Shown here: piece after piece, positions 8,742-17,929 of the stretch
How positions within the stretch are numbered: the stretch's first letter is position 1
Layout of the letters: every line of letters begins with the position of its first letter
DNA from: Aromatoleum diolicum
GTDB taxonomy: Bacteria; Pseudomonadota; Gammaproteobacteria; Burkholderiales; Rhodocyclaceae
Direction of reading: 5' to 3'
Length of the DNA: 64,000 nucleotides
Assembly: GCF_012910955.1 (NCBI RefSeq)
Contig: NZ_WTVQ01000014.1
Coordinates: 47,754 to 111,753, forward strand
Position numbers and translations under genes: made by a program
The notes under the pieces: model-generated
What the model was told of the DNA's origin: nothing
Seen by the model: only the letters and a program-made list of their open reading frames with translations
Database searches by the model: none

Positions 8742-10163
8742 TCAATTCGTCATCGACAGTCCGAACTTGTCGATGCGGTAGCGCAGTGTGTCGCGGCTGA
8801 CACCAAGCAGGCGCGCCGCACGCGAGACGTTCCAGCCCGTCTGCCGCAACGCATCGAGCAGCGCGCGACGCTCGAGGTCTTCGAGCGTCTGCGCGCCAGG
8901 CTGGGCGGCCGCCGTCGGCACAGCGGGAGGCTCAGTTGCTGCCGTCGGTCCGGGCGTCGCCGCGGCGACGACGCCGGTGGCCAGCGACAACTCGGAAGCG
9001 TCGATGACCGGCCCTGCGGCGAGCAAAACGGCCTGTTCCAGGGCATTGCGCAGCTCCCTCACGTTGCCCGGCCAGCTATGTGCCAGCAATCGTGCTTCGG
9101 CTGCCGGCGCGAGAACCGGCGGGCGCTTGCCATAGCGGGCGGCATGCAGGGCAACGAAGTGTCGCGCCAGGGTGAGAATGTCGCCCCCCCGTTCGCGCAG
9201 CGGCGGCAGTGTCAGCTGAAAGACGCACAACCGGAAATACAGGTCGGCGCGGAAGTTGCCCTCGCGCACGAGTGTCTCCATTGGCCGGTGGGTGGCGGCA
9301 ACGATGCGCACATCGACACGCTGGTCGCGCAGGCTACCGATGCGCCGCACGGTTTTTTCTTCCAGTAGTTTCAAGAGCTTCGCCTGCAGCGACAGGTCCA
9401 TGTCACCGATCTCGTCGAGGAACAGCGTGCCGCCCTCGGCCGTTTCCACCAAACCCAGCTTGCGTTCGCGCGCATCGGTGAAGGCGCCACGCTCGTACCC
9501 GAAGAGCTCCGATTCGAGCAGCTGTGCCGGAATCGATGCGCAGTTCAGTTCGACGAAGGGTTTGTCGCGGCGCGGCCCGTTGAAGTGCAGCGCACGGGCG
9601 ACAAGCTCCTTGCCGGTTCCCGTCTCCCCGAGCACCAGTACGGCGGGCGCAGCGCTATCCTGGAGTTGCGTCTCCGCGTCGAGCAGCTGACGCAGGGTCT
9701 GCTTCAGTGTCAGCATCGGCGGGGATTCGCCAAACAGGCTGGTCAGATCGCTCGCGTCAGCTTCGCGGCGCTGGTAGTAATCGAGCGCACTATCACGCTG
9801 TTTTTCATCAAACGCCTTGTCGATCAGCAGTTTGAGCTTGCCTAACGCCACCGGTTTGGTCAGGAAGTCACGGGCGCCAGCCTTCATCGCGTCGACCGCG
9901 AGTTCGACGCTACCGTGACCGGTAATCATGATGACCGGCAGGCTACCGTCGAAAGTACGCACTCGCGCCAATGCCTCCAGGCCATTGATGCCCGGCAGGT
10001 TGAAATCCAGCACCACCGCATCCGGCTTGAACACGTCCAGCAGTGCCAAGCCCTCCTCCGCACTCGCCGCGACACGGACATCGTAGCCGCTGCGTTCGAG
10101 ATAAATGCGGATGTTCTTGCCAAGGACGGCTTCGTCCTCGATAACCAGAATCGCGCCTCCCAT
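8742..10163 (-). CDS. NtrC-family sigma-54-dependent response regulator
   Basis: 473 residues. It has a receiver domain (1-120) with phospho-acceptor Asp53 in VLDFNLPGINGLEAL, an AAA+ domain with Walker A GETGTGKE (179-186) and Walker [12 protein letters not shown], and a Fis-type helix-turn-helix at the C terminus (NVSRAARLLGVSRDTLRYRI). A low-complexity Ala/Pro/Thr linker precedes the DNA-binding part. The sigma-54 contact loop, normally GAFTGA, reads GAFTDA at 226-231. Strong ribosome-binding bases (AAAGGAGG) precede the start. The partner sensor kinase lies 17 bases upstream in the same operon. Target genes are unknown. Confidence 0.92.
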   Translation of the reverse strand: MGGAILVIEDEAVLGKNIRIYLERSGYDVRVAASAEEGLALLDVFKPDAVVLDFNLPGINGLEALARVRTFDGSLPVIMITGHGSVELAVDAMKAGARDFLTKPVALGKLKLLIDKAFDEKQRDSALDYYQRREADASDLTSLFGESPPMLTLKQTLRQLLDAETQLQDSAAPAVLVLGETGTGKELVARALHFNGPRRDKPFVELNCASIPAQLLESELFGYERGAFTDARERKLGLVETAEGGTLFLDEIGDMDLSLQAKLLKLLEEKTVRRIGSLRDQRVDVRIVAATHRPMETLVREGNFRADLYFRLCVFQLTLPPLRERGGDILTLARHFVALHAARYGKRPPVLAPAAEARLLAHSWPGNVRELRNALEQAVLLAAGPVIDASELSLATGVVAAATPGPTAATEPPAVPTAAAQPGAQTLEDLERRALLDALRQTGWNVSRAARLLGVSRDTLRYRIDKFGLSMTN

Positions 10164-10180
10164 CCGGCCTCCTTTGCCCG

Positions 10181-11605
10181 TCAGGCCGCCGTCATCGTCA
10201 GTCGCACGACCGTGCCGCTTCCCGGTGTGCTGTCGATTTCGAGCGTCCCGCCGAAGCGTTCGACAATCCTGCGCGCCAGCGCCAGGCCGACGCCCAACCC
10301 TTGCGTCTTGGTGGTGTAAAACGGTTTGCCCACGCGCTGCAGTTGCTCGGTTGTCATGCCGGGCCCGGTATCTCGCACCGACAATGCCACCTGACGCCCG
10401 CCACGGGCGCTTTCGCAGGCGATATCGATACGTCCGTTGCGTTCCATCGCCTCGATGGCATTGGCCATCAGGCTATGCACGACCTGCGCCAGCAATAGCG
10501 CGTCACCACGTACGGCAGGGACATCGCCGGACAGGTGCAGGGAGGCGTGTATTCCGCGCCGCTGCAATTCGCGGCTGAATTCGTCGATGCAGCGGCCGAG
10601 CAAGGGTGCGAGCGTCACGGCATCGGGCTTTTCATTGAGCGGACGCGAATACGACAGTAATTCGCGCACCCAGGCTTCAAGGCGGTCGGACTCGGCGATG
10701 ATATCCGCCGCGGATTCGTGTCCTGTCTGCTCATCGGTGACCAAGATCAGTTCGGCTGAACTGCGAATGGATGCGAGCGGATTGCGGATGCCGTGCGCGA
10801 CGGCCGAGCTCATCTCGCCGACGACGGCCAGCGTTTCCGTATCGACCAGGCGGCGCTGCTGTTCGCTGATCAGCAGATCCGCCCGCCGCACCAAACCGAA
10901 CAGTGCTAGGTAAAGAAACAGACCCGCCACCGCTGCACCCAGCGCAATGTAGCGGTTCAGCTGTTGCAGGGCGTTGAACAGCGCCACCGGGTTCTTGTAG
11001 AACTCCATCGCGCCCAGCATCTGCTCGCCGTCGGCATCCCGAACCGGCAAATAGATTTCGACAAAAAAATTCGCATTGCTTGTCAGGTGTGTGTGTTCCG
11101 CCTTGCCTGCGCCCTTCGCATCGGAACGCTTGCCGTGCACGACCAGCGTTCCTGCCAGCGCTTCGTCGAGTTCGGCGTTGGCGCCAAACTGCTGGCCGAT
11201 CAATTCTGGCTCGCTCGACCACAGAATGCGGCGCTCGCGATCATAGATATTGGCGCGCAGAACCCCGGGCATCCTTGCGATGTGAGCAAATGCCGGCGCC
11301 TGTTCGCGCTTGCCGTCCGGGGTTTCTTCCGAGAACAACGCGAGGAAGGACTTTTCCGTCAGGACGAGATTCTGCACAAGCTCCATCGTCAGCTGTCCCT
11401 CCTGTCGCACCATCCGCTCAGTGACGAAATCCGAAATCAGATAGCCCGCAACAGCCGATATCGATGCGATCGACAGTAGGCCGACCAGCGCAAACCAGCG
11501 ACTGAGGCTGAATGGCTGACGAAGCAAATCACCGGCACGCCTTTGAGGCCTCGCCGTGCCAATCACGCCACCGCCCGCGCGCTCTGCCGCCCTATCCGCC
11601 GTCAT
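10181..11605 (-). CDS. Membrane sensor histidine kinase, partner of the adjacent NtrC-type regulator
   Basis: 474 residues from the ATG at 11605. Two membrane segments (about 39-60 and 219-238) enclose a roughly 160-residue periplasmic domain. The HisKA box is VAHGIRNPLASIRSSAEL with His271; the usual Glu after the His is Gly. The HATPase domain has the N-box LMANAIEAMERNG, a G1 box DTGPGM and GLGVGLALARRIVERFGG. It should phosphorylate the regulator encoded immediately downstream. The signal is unknown. An alternative start at 11647 would add 14 residues with no obvious ribosome-binding site. Confidence 0.9.
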   Translation of the reverse strand: MTADRAAERAGGGVIGTARPQRRAGDLLRQPFSLSRWFALVGLLSIASISAVAGYLISDFVTERMVRQEGQLTMELVQNLVLTEKSFLALFSEETPDGKREQAPAFAHIARMPGVLRANIYDRERRILWSSEPELIGQQFGANAELDEALAGTLVVHGKRSDAKGAGKAEHTHLTSNANFFVEIYLPVRDADGEQMLGAMEFYKNPVALFNALQQLNRYIALGAAVAGLFLYLALFGLVRRADLLISEQQRRLVDTETLAVVGEMSSAVAHGIRNPLASIRSSAELILVTDEQTGHESAADIIAESDRLEAWVRELLSYSRPLNEKPDAVTLAPLLGRCIDEFSRELQRRGIHASLHLSGDVPAVRGDALLLAQVVHSLMANAIEAMERNGRIDIACESARGGRQVALSVRDTGPGMTTEQLQRVGKPFYTTKTQGLGVGLALARRIVERFGGTLEIDSTPGSGTVVRLTMTAA

Positions 11606-11885
11606 GTCACCCCCCGCGGCGCCGACTCCAGATTTCGAACGATACACCGAGCACGCTGTCCATGATGTTTAACTTGCCGCATTCGCTTCGTTGGCAGATT
11701 GGCTAACGGCCCCGTGCATGCTGCATCCGGGGCTCAGTCCCGCCAATGCACGCGGCGTGCCAACAAGTGGAAAAAAATCCCACCGCAAGCAGTCACGGCC
11801 TACTTGCCCGATTCCGGTCATGGCGAGCCCGCGAGGCAATACTGCAAGTGGGGTATAGCACCCATTTTTTGGGGTTATGACCAAT
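11606..11885. other. 280-base intergenic stretch without a supported gene
   Basis: Between the sensor kinase and the methyltransferase (both leftward) lies a stretch with longer A/T runs than its surroundings. A GGGTATAGCACCC stem followed by ATTTTTT at about 11854-11872 reads like a weak rightward terminator, but no rightward gene ends here. An inverted repeat GCCCCG/CGGGGC lies at about 11708-11732. The small frames present have no recognisable protein features. Confidence 0.35.
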
Positions 11886-12479
11886 TCAATTCCCCGCCGG
11901 ATTCCCCAAATTCCTCGCGTCTTGCGGCAGTCTCACGATCGCTTCGGGCGTACGTACGGCACAAATCCGTTGCACGACCGATGGGCGGGGATGCTCCACC
12001 TCACCCTGCTCGAAAGCCACGACGGTGAAGCCCTCGGCAAGGCGCTGCAGCAATTCGCCCGGCTGCAACAGGAATTCGGGATTGCTCGGCCGCCCGAAGC
12101 GTTCATGGCCGATCATGAAGGTTTCGTAGATCAGTACACCGCCCGGCTTCAGGCACCGCAGCATCGCATCTAAGCGCGGACGATAGAGGTAGTTCGTCAC
12201 AACGATGGCGTCAAAACTGCGCCCCTCGAACGGCCATGGACCATCCTCGAGATCTGCCAGCCGCGTCGTAATGCCGGGCACACCATTTAGCGAAGCGAGC
12301 GCATCCGTGTCACGATCCACCGCCTCGACCGCAAACCCCTGCCGTGCGAGCCAGCGCGCATGTCGACCACCGCCGCAGGCGTAATCGAGCACCGTCCCCG
12401 CCGGCGCGATCAGCGGCACGAAGCGCTGCACCCACGCTGACGGCGCGGGCGACTGTGACTGGTGGTCGGCAATCGTCAT
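11886..12479 (-). CDS. Class I SAM-dependent methyltransferase
   Basis: 197 residues. The SAM-binding motif I is VLDYACGGGRHARWLA (about 34-49), followed by an acidic strand end VEAVDRD and motif IV FDAIVVTNYLYRP. The CGGGRHARWLA form resembles the TehB/UbiE-like small methyltransferases. The substrate cannot be told from sequence. It sits five bases downstream of gabD on the same strand, so the two are probably co-transcribed. Confidence 0.82.
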   Translation of the reverse strand: MTIADHQSQSPAPSAWVQRFVPLIAPAGTVLDYACGGGRHARWLARQGFAVEAVDRDTDALASLNGVPGITTRLADLEDGPWPFEGRSFDAIVVTNYLYRPRLDAMLRCLKPGGVLIYETFMIGHERFGRPSNPEFLLQPGELLQRLAEGFTVVAFEQGEVEHPRPSVVQRICAVRTPEAIVRLPQDARNLGNPAGN

Positions 12480-12484
12480 CGCGA

Positions 12485-13945
12485 TCAGCGATCGATGCCG
12501 GCCAGGCAGATCGACTTCAGTTCGAGATACTCGTCGATACCGTAACTCGAACCCTCGCGCCCCAGCCCCGACTGTTTGATGCCACCGAACGGCGACACTT
12601 CGTTCGACATCAGGCCGGTGTTGATACCCACCATGCCGTATTCCAGTTCTTCCGCGACACGGAAGATGCGCCCGACGTCGCGCGAGAAGAAATACGCAGC
12701 CAGACCGAACTCCGTGTCGTTGGCCATGTGGATCACCTCCTCCTCGGTGTCGAAGCGGAACAGCGGGGCCACCGGACCGAAAGTTTCCTCGCGTGCAACA
12801 CGCATGGCCGGCGTCACGTCGGCCAGCACCGTCGGCTCGAAGAACGACCCGCCCAGCGCGTGGCGGCGCCCACCCGTCAGCACGCGTGCGCCCTTCTGTA
12901 GCGCGTCGGCGATGTGGCTTTCAACCTTCGCCACAGCAGAATCGTCGATCAGCGGCCCGATATTCACGCCGTCCTGGGTGCCTGGCCCCACGCTCAACGC
13001 CTTCACCGCCTCGGCCAAGCGCTCGGCGAACCGATCATAGATGCCGGACTGCACCAGCAAGCGGTTTGCGCACACGCAGGTCTGCCCGGCATTGCGATAT
13101 TTCGAAGCCATCGCACCCTCGATCGCCGCATCGAGATCGGCGTCGTCGAACACGATGAAGGGCGCGTTGCCCCCCAGTTCCAGCGACAGCTTCTTCACCG
13201 TCGGTGCGCACTGTCCCATCAGCAGACGCCCCACCTCGGTCGAACCGGTAAACGAAAGCTTGCGTACCACCGGACTTGACGTCAGCACGCCGCCGATCGC
13301 CACCGGGTCGCCGGTCACGACGTTGAACACGCCCTTCGGAAACCCTGCCTTCTCCGCCAGCGCCATCAGTGCCAGCGCAGTAAACGGCGTCTGCTCGGCC
13401 GGCTTCACCACCACCGTGCATCCGGCGGCAAAAGCCGGTGCGACTTTGCGCGTAATCATTGCCGCCGGGAAATTCCACGGCGTGATCGCTGCGCAAACGC
13501 CGATCGGCTGGCGAATGACCATCAGGCGGCGGTCCTGGCCATTGGTCGGAATCACGTCCCCGCTCGTGCGCTTGGCTTCCTCGGCGAACCATTCCACGAA
13601 CGATGCCGCGTACATCACTTCACCACGCGCTTCGGCCAGCGGTTTACCCTGTTCGGTCGTCATCAACAGAGCCAAATCATCGGCCGCGTCGACGATCAGG
13701 TTGAACCAGCGCCGCAGAATTGCGGAACGATCCTTGGCCAGCGAGCGGCGCCAGGCTGGCAGAGCCGCCTCGGCCGCCGCAATCGCCCGGGTGGTTTCAG
13801 CTCCCCCCATGTTCGGCACATGGCCGACGGTTTCGCCGGTCGCGGGATTGCATACGGCAAAGGTTGCGCGGGAATCGGCATCAATCCAGGCGCCATCGAT
13901 GTGCGCCCGCTGACGAAAGAGAGGGGATTCGTTCAACTTGGTCAT
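12485..13945 (-). CDS. gabD: Succinate-semialdehyde dehydrogenase GabD (aldehyde dehydrogenase family)
   Basis: 486 residues, the usual GabD length. The catalytic cysteine lies in NAGQTCVCANRLLV and the general-base glutamate in LELGGNAPFIVF. The region ITPWNFPAAMITRK and the nucleotide-binding FTGSTEVGR are as in NAD(P)-dependent succinate-semialdehyde dehydrogenases, and the C terminus has NTGLMSNEVSPFGGIKQSGLGREGS-type residues. It oxidises succinate semialdehyde (or glutarate semialdehyde) to the acid. A methyltransferase gene follows after five bases. A related aldehyde dehydrogenase activity cannot be excluded. Confidence 0.9.
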   Translation of the reverse strand: MTKLNESPLFRQRAHIDGAWIDADSRATFAVCNPATGETVGHVPNMGGAETTRAIAAAEAALPAWRRSLAKDRSAILRRWFNLIVDAADDLALLMTTEQGKPLAEARGEVMYAASFVEWFAEEAKRTSGDVIPTNGQDRRLMVIRQPIGVCAAITPWNFPAAMITRKVAPAFAAGCTVVVKPAEQTPFTALALMALAEKAGFPKGVFNVVTGDPVAIGGVLTSSPVVRKLSFTGSTEVGRLLMGQCAPTVKKLSLELGGNAPFIVFDDADLDAAIEGAMASKYRNAGQTCVCANRLLVQSGIYDRFAERLAEAVKALSVGPGTQDGVNIGPLIDDSAVAKVESHIADALQKGARVLTGGRRHALGGSFFEPTVLADVTPAMRVAREETFGPVAPLFRFDTEEEVIHMANDTEFGLAAYFFSRDVGRIFRVAEELEYGMVGINTGLMSNEVSPFGGIKQSGLGREGSSYGIDEYLELKSICLAGIDR

Positions 13946-14269
13946 GTTTTCCTGACAACGTGCCCTGTGTTGGCTCGACGGTGCGATGAATGCTCGATTC
14001 TAGCCCCACGGAGACCCGCTTGCACGGCCCCGAGCGGCGCCATCCCACCGCGTGCGCGGGGCGCCGCTGCGCAAGTCCTTGTGGCTTACCCTCATCGGCG
14101 AGAGCCCAGACTTATGTCACAATGTGTCATGGTGCACTGCAGTAAGCTTGAGTTTGGAGCAGATTCAGCCACACTGCAGCAGACGTCGGACACGACTCAC
14201 AAGACAAGACTAATACCGCTCCGCCACACGCGGGCCGCGGCTTGCGAACCTGAATTCAGGCAAACGAAA
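13946..14269. promoter_or_regulatory. Divergent intergenic region between gabD and the Pat-like gene
   Basis: The 324 bases separate two divergent genes and must hold both promoters. The octamer CACTGCAG occurs twice (14135-14142 and 14172-14179), 37 bases apart, close to the rightward gene. An imperfect repeat TGTCACAATGTGTCA lies at 14115-14129. No clear -35/-10 pair was identified, and no coding sequence is supported. Confidence 0.35.
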
Positions 14270-16957
14270 ATGAAAGAGAAGCACTACCTCAGCCCGCTGC
14301 TCGAACCGAAATCGGTCGGCGTCATCGGCGCCAGCGAGCGGGAAAACTCGCTTGGGCATGTCCTCGTGCGCAACATGCTCGACGCCGGCTTCCGCGGCCG
14401 CCTGTTCGCGATCAATCCCAAGTACGAAGCGGTGCTAGGCGTTCCCTGCCACAAATCGGTCGAGGATGTGCCCCACCGGCTGGACCTCGCCGTAGTTGCC
14501 GTGCGCGCAGAACGCGTCCTGTCGATCGTCGAAAGCTGCGGTCGCGCCGGCGTCAAGGCGCTCATCATCCTGTCGTCCGGCTTCTCGGAAACCGGTCCGC
14601 GCGGTGCGACACTCGAACGCCACGTCGTTGAAGCCGCACGGCGTTATCGCATCCGCCTGCTGGGGCCCAACTGCCTCGGCATCATGCGCCCCGATCTGGG
14701 CCTCAACGCCACCTTCGCACACGTCAGCGCGATCAAGGGCACCATCGGTCTGATTTCACAGTCCGGCGCGCTGTGCACTTCGATTCTCGACTGGGCCAAA
14801 CCCAACAACATCGGCTTTTCGGCCGTCGTGTCACTCGGATCATCCAGCGATATCGATTTCGGCGAAGTCCTCGAATACATGATCTCGGACCCACGTACCG
14901 AGAGCATAATCATGTACGTCGAAGGCATTCGCGACGCACGCCGCTTCATGAGTGCGCTGCGCGGTGCTGCACGTGTCAAGCCCGTATTGCTGATCAAGGT
15001 CGGCCGTCACCCGGACGTGTCGCGCGCCATCCGCTCGCACTCGGGGTCGATGAGTGGCGACGATGCCGTGTTCGACGCGGCCCTTCGCCGCGCAGGGGTG
15101 ATCCGCCTTTACAACATGGGTCAGCTCTTTGCGGCGGCCAACGCGTTGTTCTCCCACTTCCGCCCGCGCGGCAACCGACTTGCGATCGTCACCAACGGTG
15201 GCGGTCCCGGCGTGATGGCAGCGGACCGTGCAGCCGACCTCGGCATTCCATTGACCGAGTTCTCCGAAGGAACGATGGAGAAGCTCAACACGACGCTGCC
15301 TCCGGGCTGGTCGCGCGGCAACCCGGTCGACATCCTCGGCGATGCCGACGTGGAACGCTACCGCAAGACGGTTCAGGCAGTGCTCGAAGGGCCGAACGTC
15401 GATGGCGTGCTCGTGATGTTGACGCCGCAGGCGATTACCGATCCTACCGCCGTCGCGGAAGCCATCGTCGAACTGGAAAAGAATGCCGACAAGCCCGTCG
15501 TCACCTGCTGGATGGGCGAAGAACTGGTGCGTGGTGGCCGCAAGGCGTTCGAAGCCGCCGGCATCCCGACCTTCCGCACCCCCGAACCGGCCGTTGAACT
15601 GTTCAGCCATATCTCGGCGTACTACCGCAACCAGAAACTGCTGATGCAGACGCCGGCGTCGCTGTCGCATCTGAAACCGCCCAGCATCGAAAGCGCGCGA
15701 CTGGTCATCGAAACCGCGCTCGCCGAGCGCCGCAAGGTCCTCAACGAAATGGAATCGAAGGCCCTGCTGGCGGCCTTCCGCATCCCCATCGCGCAGACCG
15801 TCGTCGCCCGTTCTGCCACCGAAGCGATGGTGCTGGCCGAGGAGATCGGCCTGCCGGTGGTGATGAAGATCGATTCGCCGTCGATCATCCACAAGGCGGA
15901 TTCGGGTGGCGTGCGCCTCAACCTGGGCAGCCTCGCCGCGGTGCGCACGGCCTACCAGGAAATCCTCGAGGATGTCCGGCGCAACAAACCCGATGCCGCC
16001 ATCAACGGCGTTGCCATCGAGCCGATGATCCTCAAACGCAACGGTCGCGAACTGGTCGTCGGCGTCAAGCGCGATCCGGTGTTCGGACCGGTCATCACCT
16101 TCGGCGAAGGAGGCAACCGCGTCGAGGCGAACAAGGATCTGGCCGTCGCCTTGCCGCCGCTGAACAATTATCTGGTCCGCGACCTCATCCGCTCGTCGCG
16201 CGTCTCCAGCCTGCTGGGCGAATTCCGCACCATGCCGCCGGTGAACATGGAGGCGCTGGAATTCGTGCTGTTGCGCATCTCGGAAATGGTCTGCGAACTG
16301 CCGTGGATCACCGCGATGGAGATCAATCCCCTGATCGTCGACGAAAACGGCGCAGTCGCCGTCGATGCGCGGGTCACCACGGAAAATATCTCGCCCTCGG
16401 TCGATCGCTACGCCCACATGGCGATCCACCCGTATCCATCGCAACTCATCAGCAAGTGGACGCAGCCCGACGGCGTGGACGTCACGATCCGCCCGATCAA
16501 GCCGGAAGATGCCGAACTCGAAGTCGAATTCGTGCGCAAGCTGTCGTCCGAGACGAAGTACTACCGCTTCATGAACACCATGCGCGAACTGCCGCCGGCA
16601 ATGGTCGCGCGCCTGACGCAGATCGATTACGACCGCGAGATGGCCTTCCTGGCGACGATCGATGTCGAAGGCAAGGAAGTGGAAGTCGGGGTATGCCGCT
16701 ACGCCGTCAATCCGGACGGTGAATCCTGCGAATTCGCTGTAGTCGTCGCAGACGACTGGCAGCATCGCGGCCTCGCCCGCAAGCTCATGGGCGTGCTGAT
16801 CGAAACCGCGCGCAACAAGGGCCTGCTTTACATGAACGGCGTGTTCCTCGCGAACAACGAGCGCATGCTGAAATTCGTGCAGGGTCTTGGCTTCGTACTT
16901 TCCAGCGACCCCGAAGACAGTACCGTCAAGCTCGGCGTGCTGGCCCTGCAGGACTGA
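14270..16957 (+). CDS. Pat-like protein acyltransferase: NDP-forming acyl-CoA synthetase-like protein with C-terminal GNAT domain
   Basis: 895 residues, matching the length of Salmonella Pat (about 886). Domains in order are a CoA-binding domain (VGVIGASERENSLGH), a succinyl-CoA-ligase-like domain with SHSGSMSGDDAVFDAALRRAGV, an ATP-grasp domain (GLPVVMKIDSPSIIHKADSGGV) and a GNAT N-acetyltransferase domain (about 740-895, with acetyl-CoA loop DDWQHRGLARKLMG). Family members acetylate lysines of AMP-forming acyl-CoA synthetases and other proteins. This could modulate the CoA ligases of aromatic degradation, but that is inference. The start at 14270 was chosen because MKEKHYLSPLLEPKSV matches the family N terminus. 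Confidence 0.88.
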   Translation: MKEKHYLSPLLEPKSVGVIGASERENSLGHVLVRNMLDAGFRGRLFAINPKYEAVLGVPCHKSVEDVPHRLDLAVVAVRAERVLSIVESCGRAGVKALIILSSGFSETGPRGATLERHVVEAARRYRIRLLGPNCLGIMRPDLGLNATFAHVSAIKGTIGLISQSGALCTSILDWAKPNNIGFSAVVSLGSSSDIDFGEVLEYMISDPRTESIIMYVEGIRDARRFMSALRGAARVKPVLLIKVGRHPDVSRAIRSHSGSMSGDDAVFDAALRRAGVIRLYNMGQLFAAANALFSHFRPRGNRLAIVTNGGGPGVMAADRAADLGIPLTEFSEGTMEKLNTTLPPGWSRGNPVDILGDADVERYRKTVQAVLEGPNVDGVLVMLTPQAITDPTAVAEAIVELEKNADKPVVTCWMGEELVRGGRKAFEAAGIPTFRTPEPAVELFSHISAYYRNQKLLMQTPASLSHLKPPSIESARLVIETALAERRKVLNEMESKALLAAFRIPIAQTVVARSATEAMVLAEEIGLPVVMKIDSPSIIHKADSGGVRLNLGSLAAVRTAYQEILEDVRRNKPDAAINGVAIEPMILKRNGRELVVGVKRDPVFGPVITFGEGGNRVEANKDLAVALPPLNNYLVRDLIRSSRVSSLLGEFRTMPPVNMEALEFVLLRISEMVCELPWITAMEINPLIVDENGAVAVDARVTTENISPSVDRYAHMAIHPYPSQLISKWTQPDGVDVTIRPIKPEDAELEVEFVRKLSSETKYYRFMNTMRELPPAMVARLTQIDYDREMAFLATIDVEGKEVEVGVCRYAVNPDGESCEFAVVVADDWQHRGLARKLMGVLIETARNKGLLYMNGVFLANNERMLKFVQGLGFVLSSDPEDSTVKLGVLALQD

Positions 16958-16972
16958 AGGCGCAATCGACCC

Positions 16973-17821
16973 ATGCCTGCCAGTATCGAATCCCTGCAGT
17001 TCAACGGCTTGTCCGCCCTGGCCCTCAACACACCGGACGGCAGTCGTGCGATCGTGTCACTATCCGGCGCCCAGGTGCTGTCCTGGACTCCGGCACGCGA
17101 TGACGAGCGCCTCTATCTAAGCCCGGATGCCGTGTACGACGGGAGCGTTGCCGTTCGCGGGGGCGTCCCGGTGTGTTTTCCGCAGTTCGCCGGGCTCGGC
17201 AAGCTGCCCAAGCATGGTCTGGTACGCACGCAACCATGGACCATCGCCGAGCAGCGCGCGGGCAAGGACTATGCATTGGTGACGCTGCGAATCACCGAAA
17301 ACGACGAAAGCTTCGCCGTGTGGCCACAGCAGTTCACGGCCGAATTGACAGTGGTCATCGAGGACGGACGGCTCAACATCGAGCTCGAACTTGAAAACAC
17401 CGGCCACGCCCCCTTCGCCTTCACCGCGGCGCTGCATACCTACCTGCGCGTGCGCGAAGTCGAAAATGCGCGGCTGGAAGGACTGCACGGATACGAGTAC
17501 CGGGATGCCGCCGATCACGACCGGATCAAGCGCGACAGCGGCGACGTGCTGATGATCGAGGACGAAACCGATCGCGTGTACCACAGCGTGCAGCGTCCCC
17601 TGCTACTGCGCGACGGCGGACGCAGCCTCGGCATCCACTCTGAAGGCTTCCCGGATGTCGTCGTCTGGAATCCCTGGGAACACCGCTGCGCCGAGATGTC
17701 CGACATACCAGCCAACGGATTCCGCCACATGCTGTGCGTCGAGGCTGCCGCCGCACGGCACAAAATCGAGCTCGACGCCGGCGAAAACTGGGTCGGGCGA
17801 CAAAGCCTGATCGTGCTGTGA
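16973..17821 (+). CDS. Glucose-6-phosphate 1-epimerase (YeaD-type D-hexose-6-phosphate mutarotase)
   Basis: 282 residues of the aldose-1-epimerase fold. The region GGVPVCFPQFAGLG and the phosphate/sugar-binding KHGLVRTQPW carry the conserved His/Arg residues. ALHTYLRV supplies the catalytic histidine, and VVWNPWEHRCAEMSDI is diagnostic of the hexose-6-phosphate subfamily. The enzyme interconverts alpha and beta anomers of glucose-6-phosphate in the cytoplasm. It starts 15 bases after the Pat-like gene and is probably co-transcribed with it. Confidence 0.9.
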   Translation: MPASIESLQFNGLSALALNTPDGSRAIVSLSGAQVLSWTPARDDERLYLSPDAVYDGSVAVRGGVPVCFPQFAGLGKLPKHGLVRTQPWTIAEQRAGKDYALVTLRITENDESFAVWPQQFTAELTVVIEDGRLNIELELENTGHAPFAFTAALHTYLRVREVENARLEGLHGYEYRDAADHDRIKRDSGDVLMIEDETDRVYHSVQRPLLLRDGGRSLGIHSEGFPDVVVWNPWEHRCAEMSDIPANGFRHMLCVEAAAARHKIELDAGENWVGRQSLIVL

Positions 17822-17929
17822 TGCGATAAATCCTGCAACCCGGCGGCGCTTGCATCCGCAAGCCCGCCTGTTGCACCATCGCCATCTTTTCTGCAATCCG
17901 CGGCCCCTGCGCACGCCCGTCAGACACCC

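Noticed and set aside
11854..11872. Stem GGGT/ACCC followed by ATTTTTT as an intrinsic terminator
   Set aside because: The stem has only four base pairs and no rightward gene ends before it, so it was mentioned only as a weak feature of the gap.
14115..14129. TGTCACAATGTGTCA as an operator upstream of the Pat-like gene
   Set aside because: The symmetry is imperfect and it matches no binding motif that I can name with confidence.
14840..16765. A 641-codon minus-strand frame opposite the Pat-like gene
   Set aside because: Its translation is rich in His, Arg and Asp without motifs, and it mirrors the codon pattern of the Pat-like gene with its four recognisable domains.
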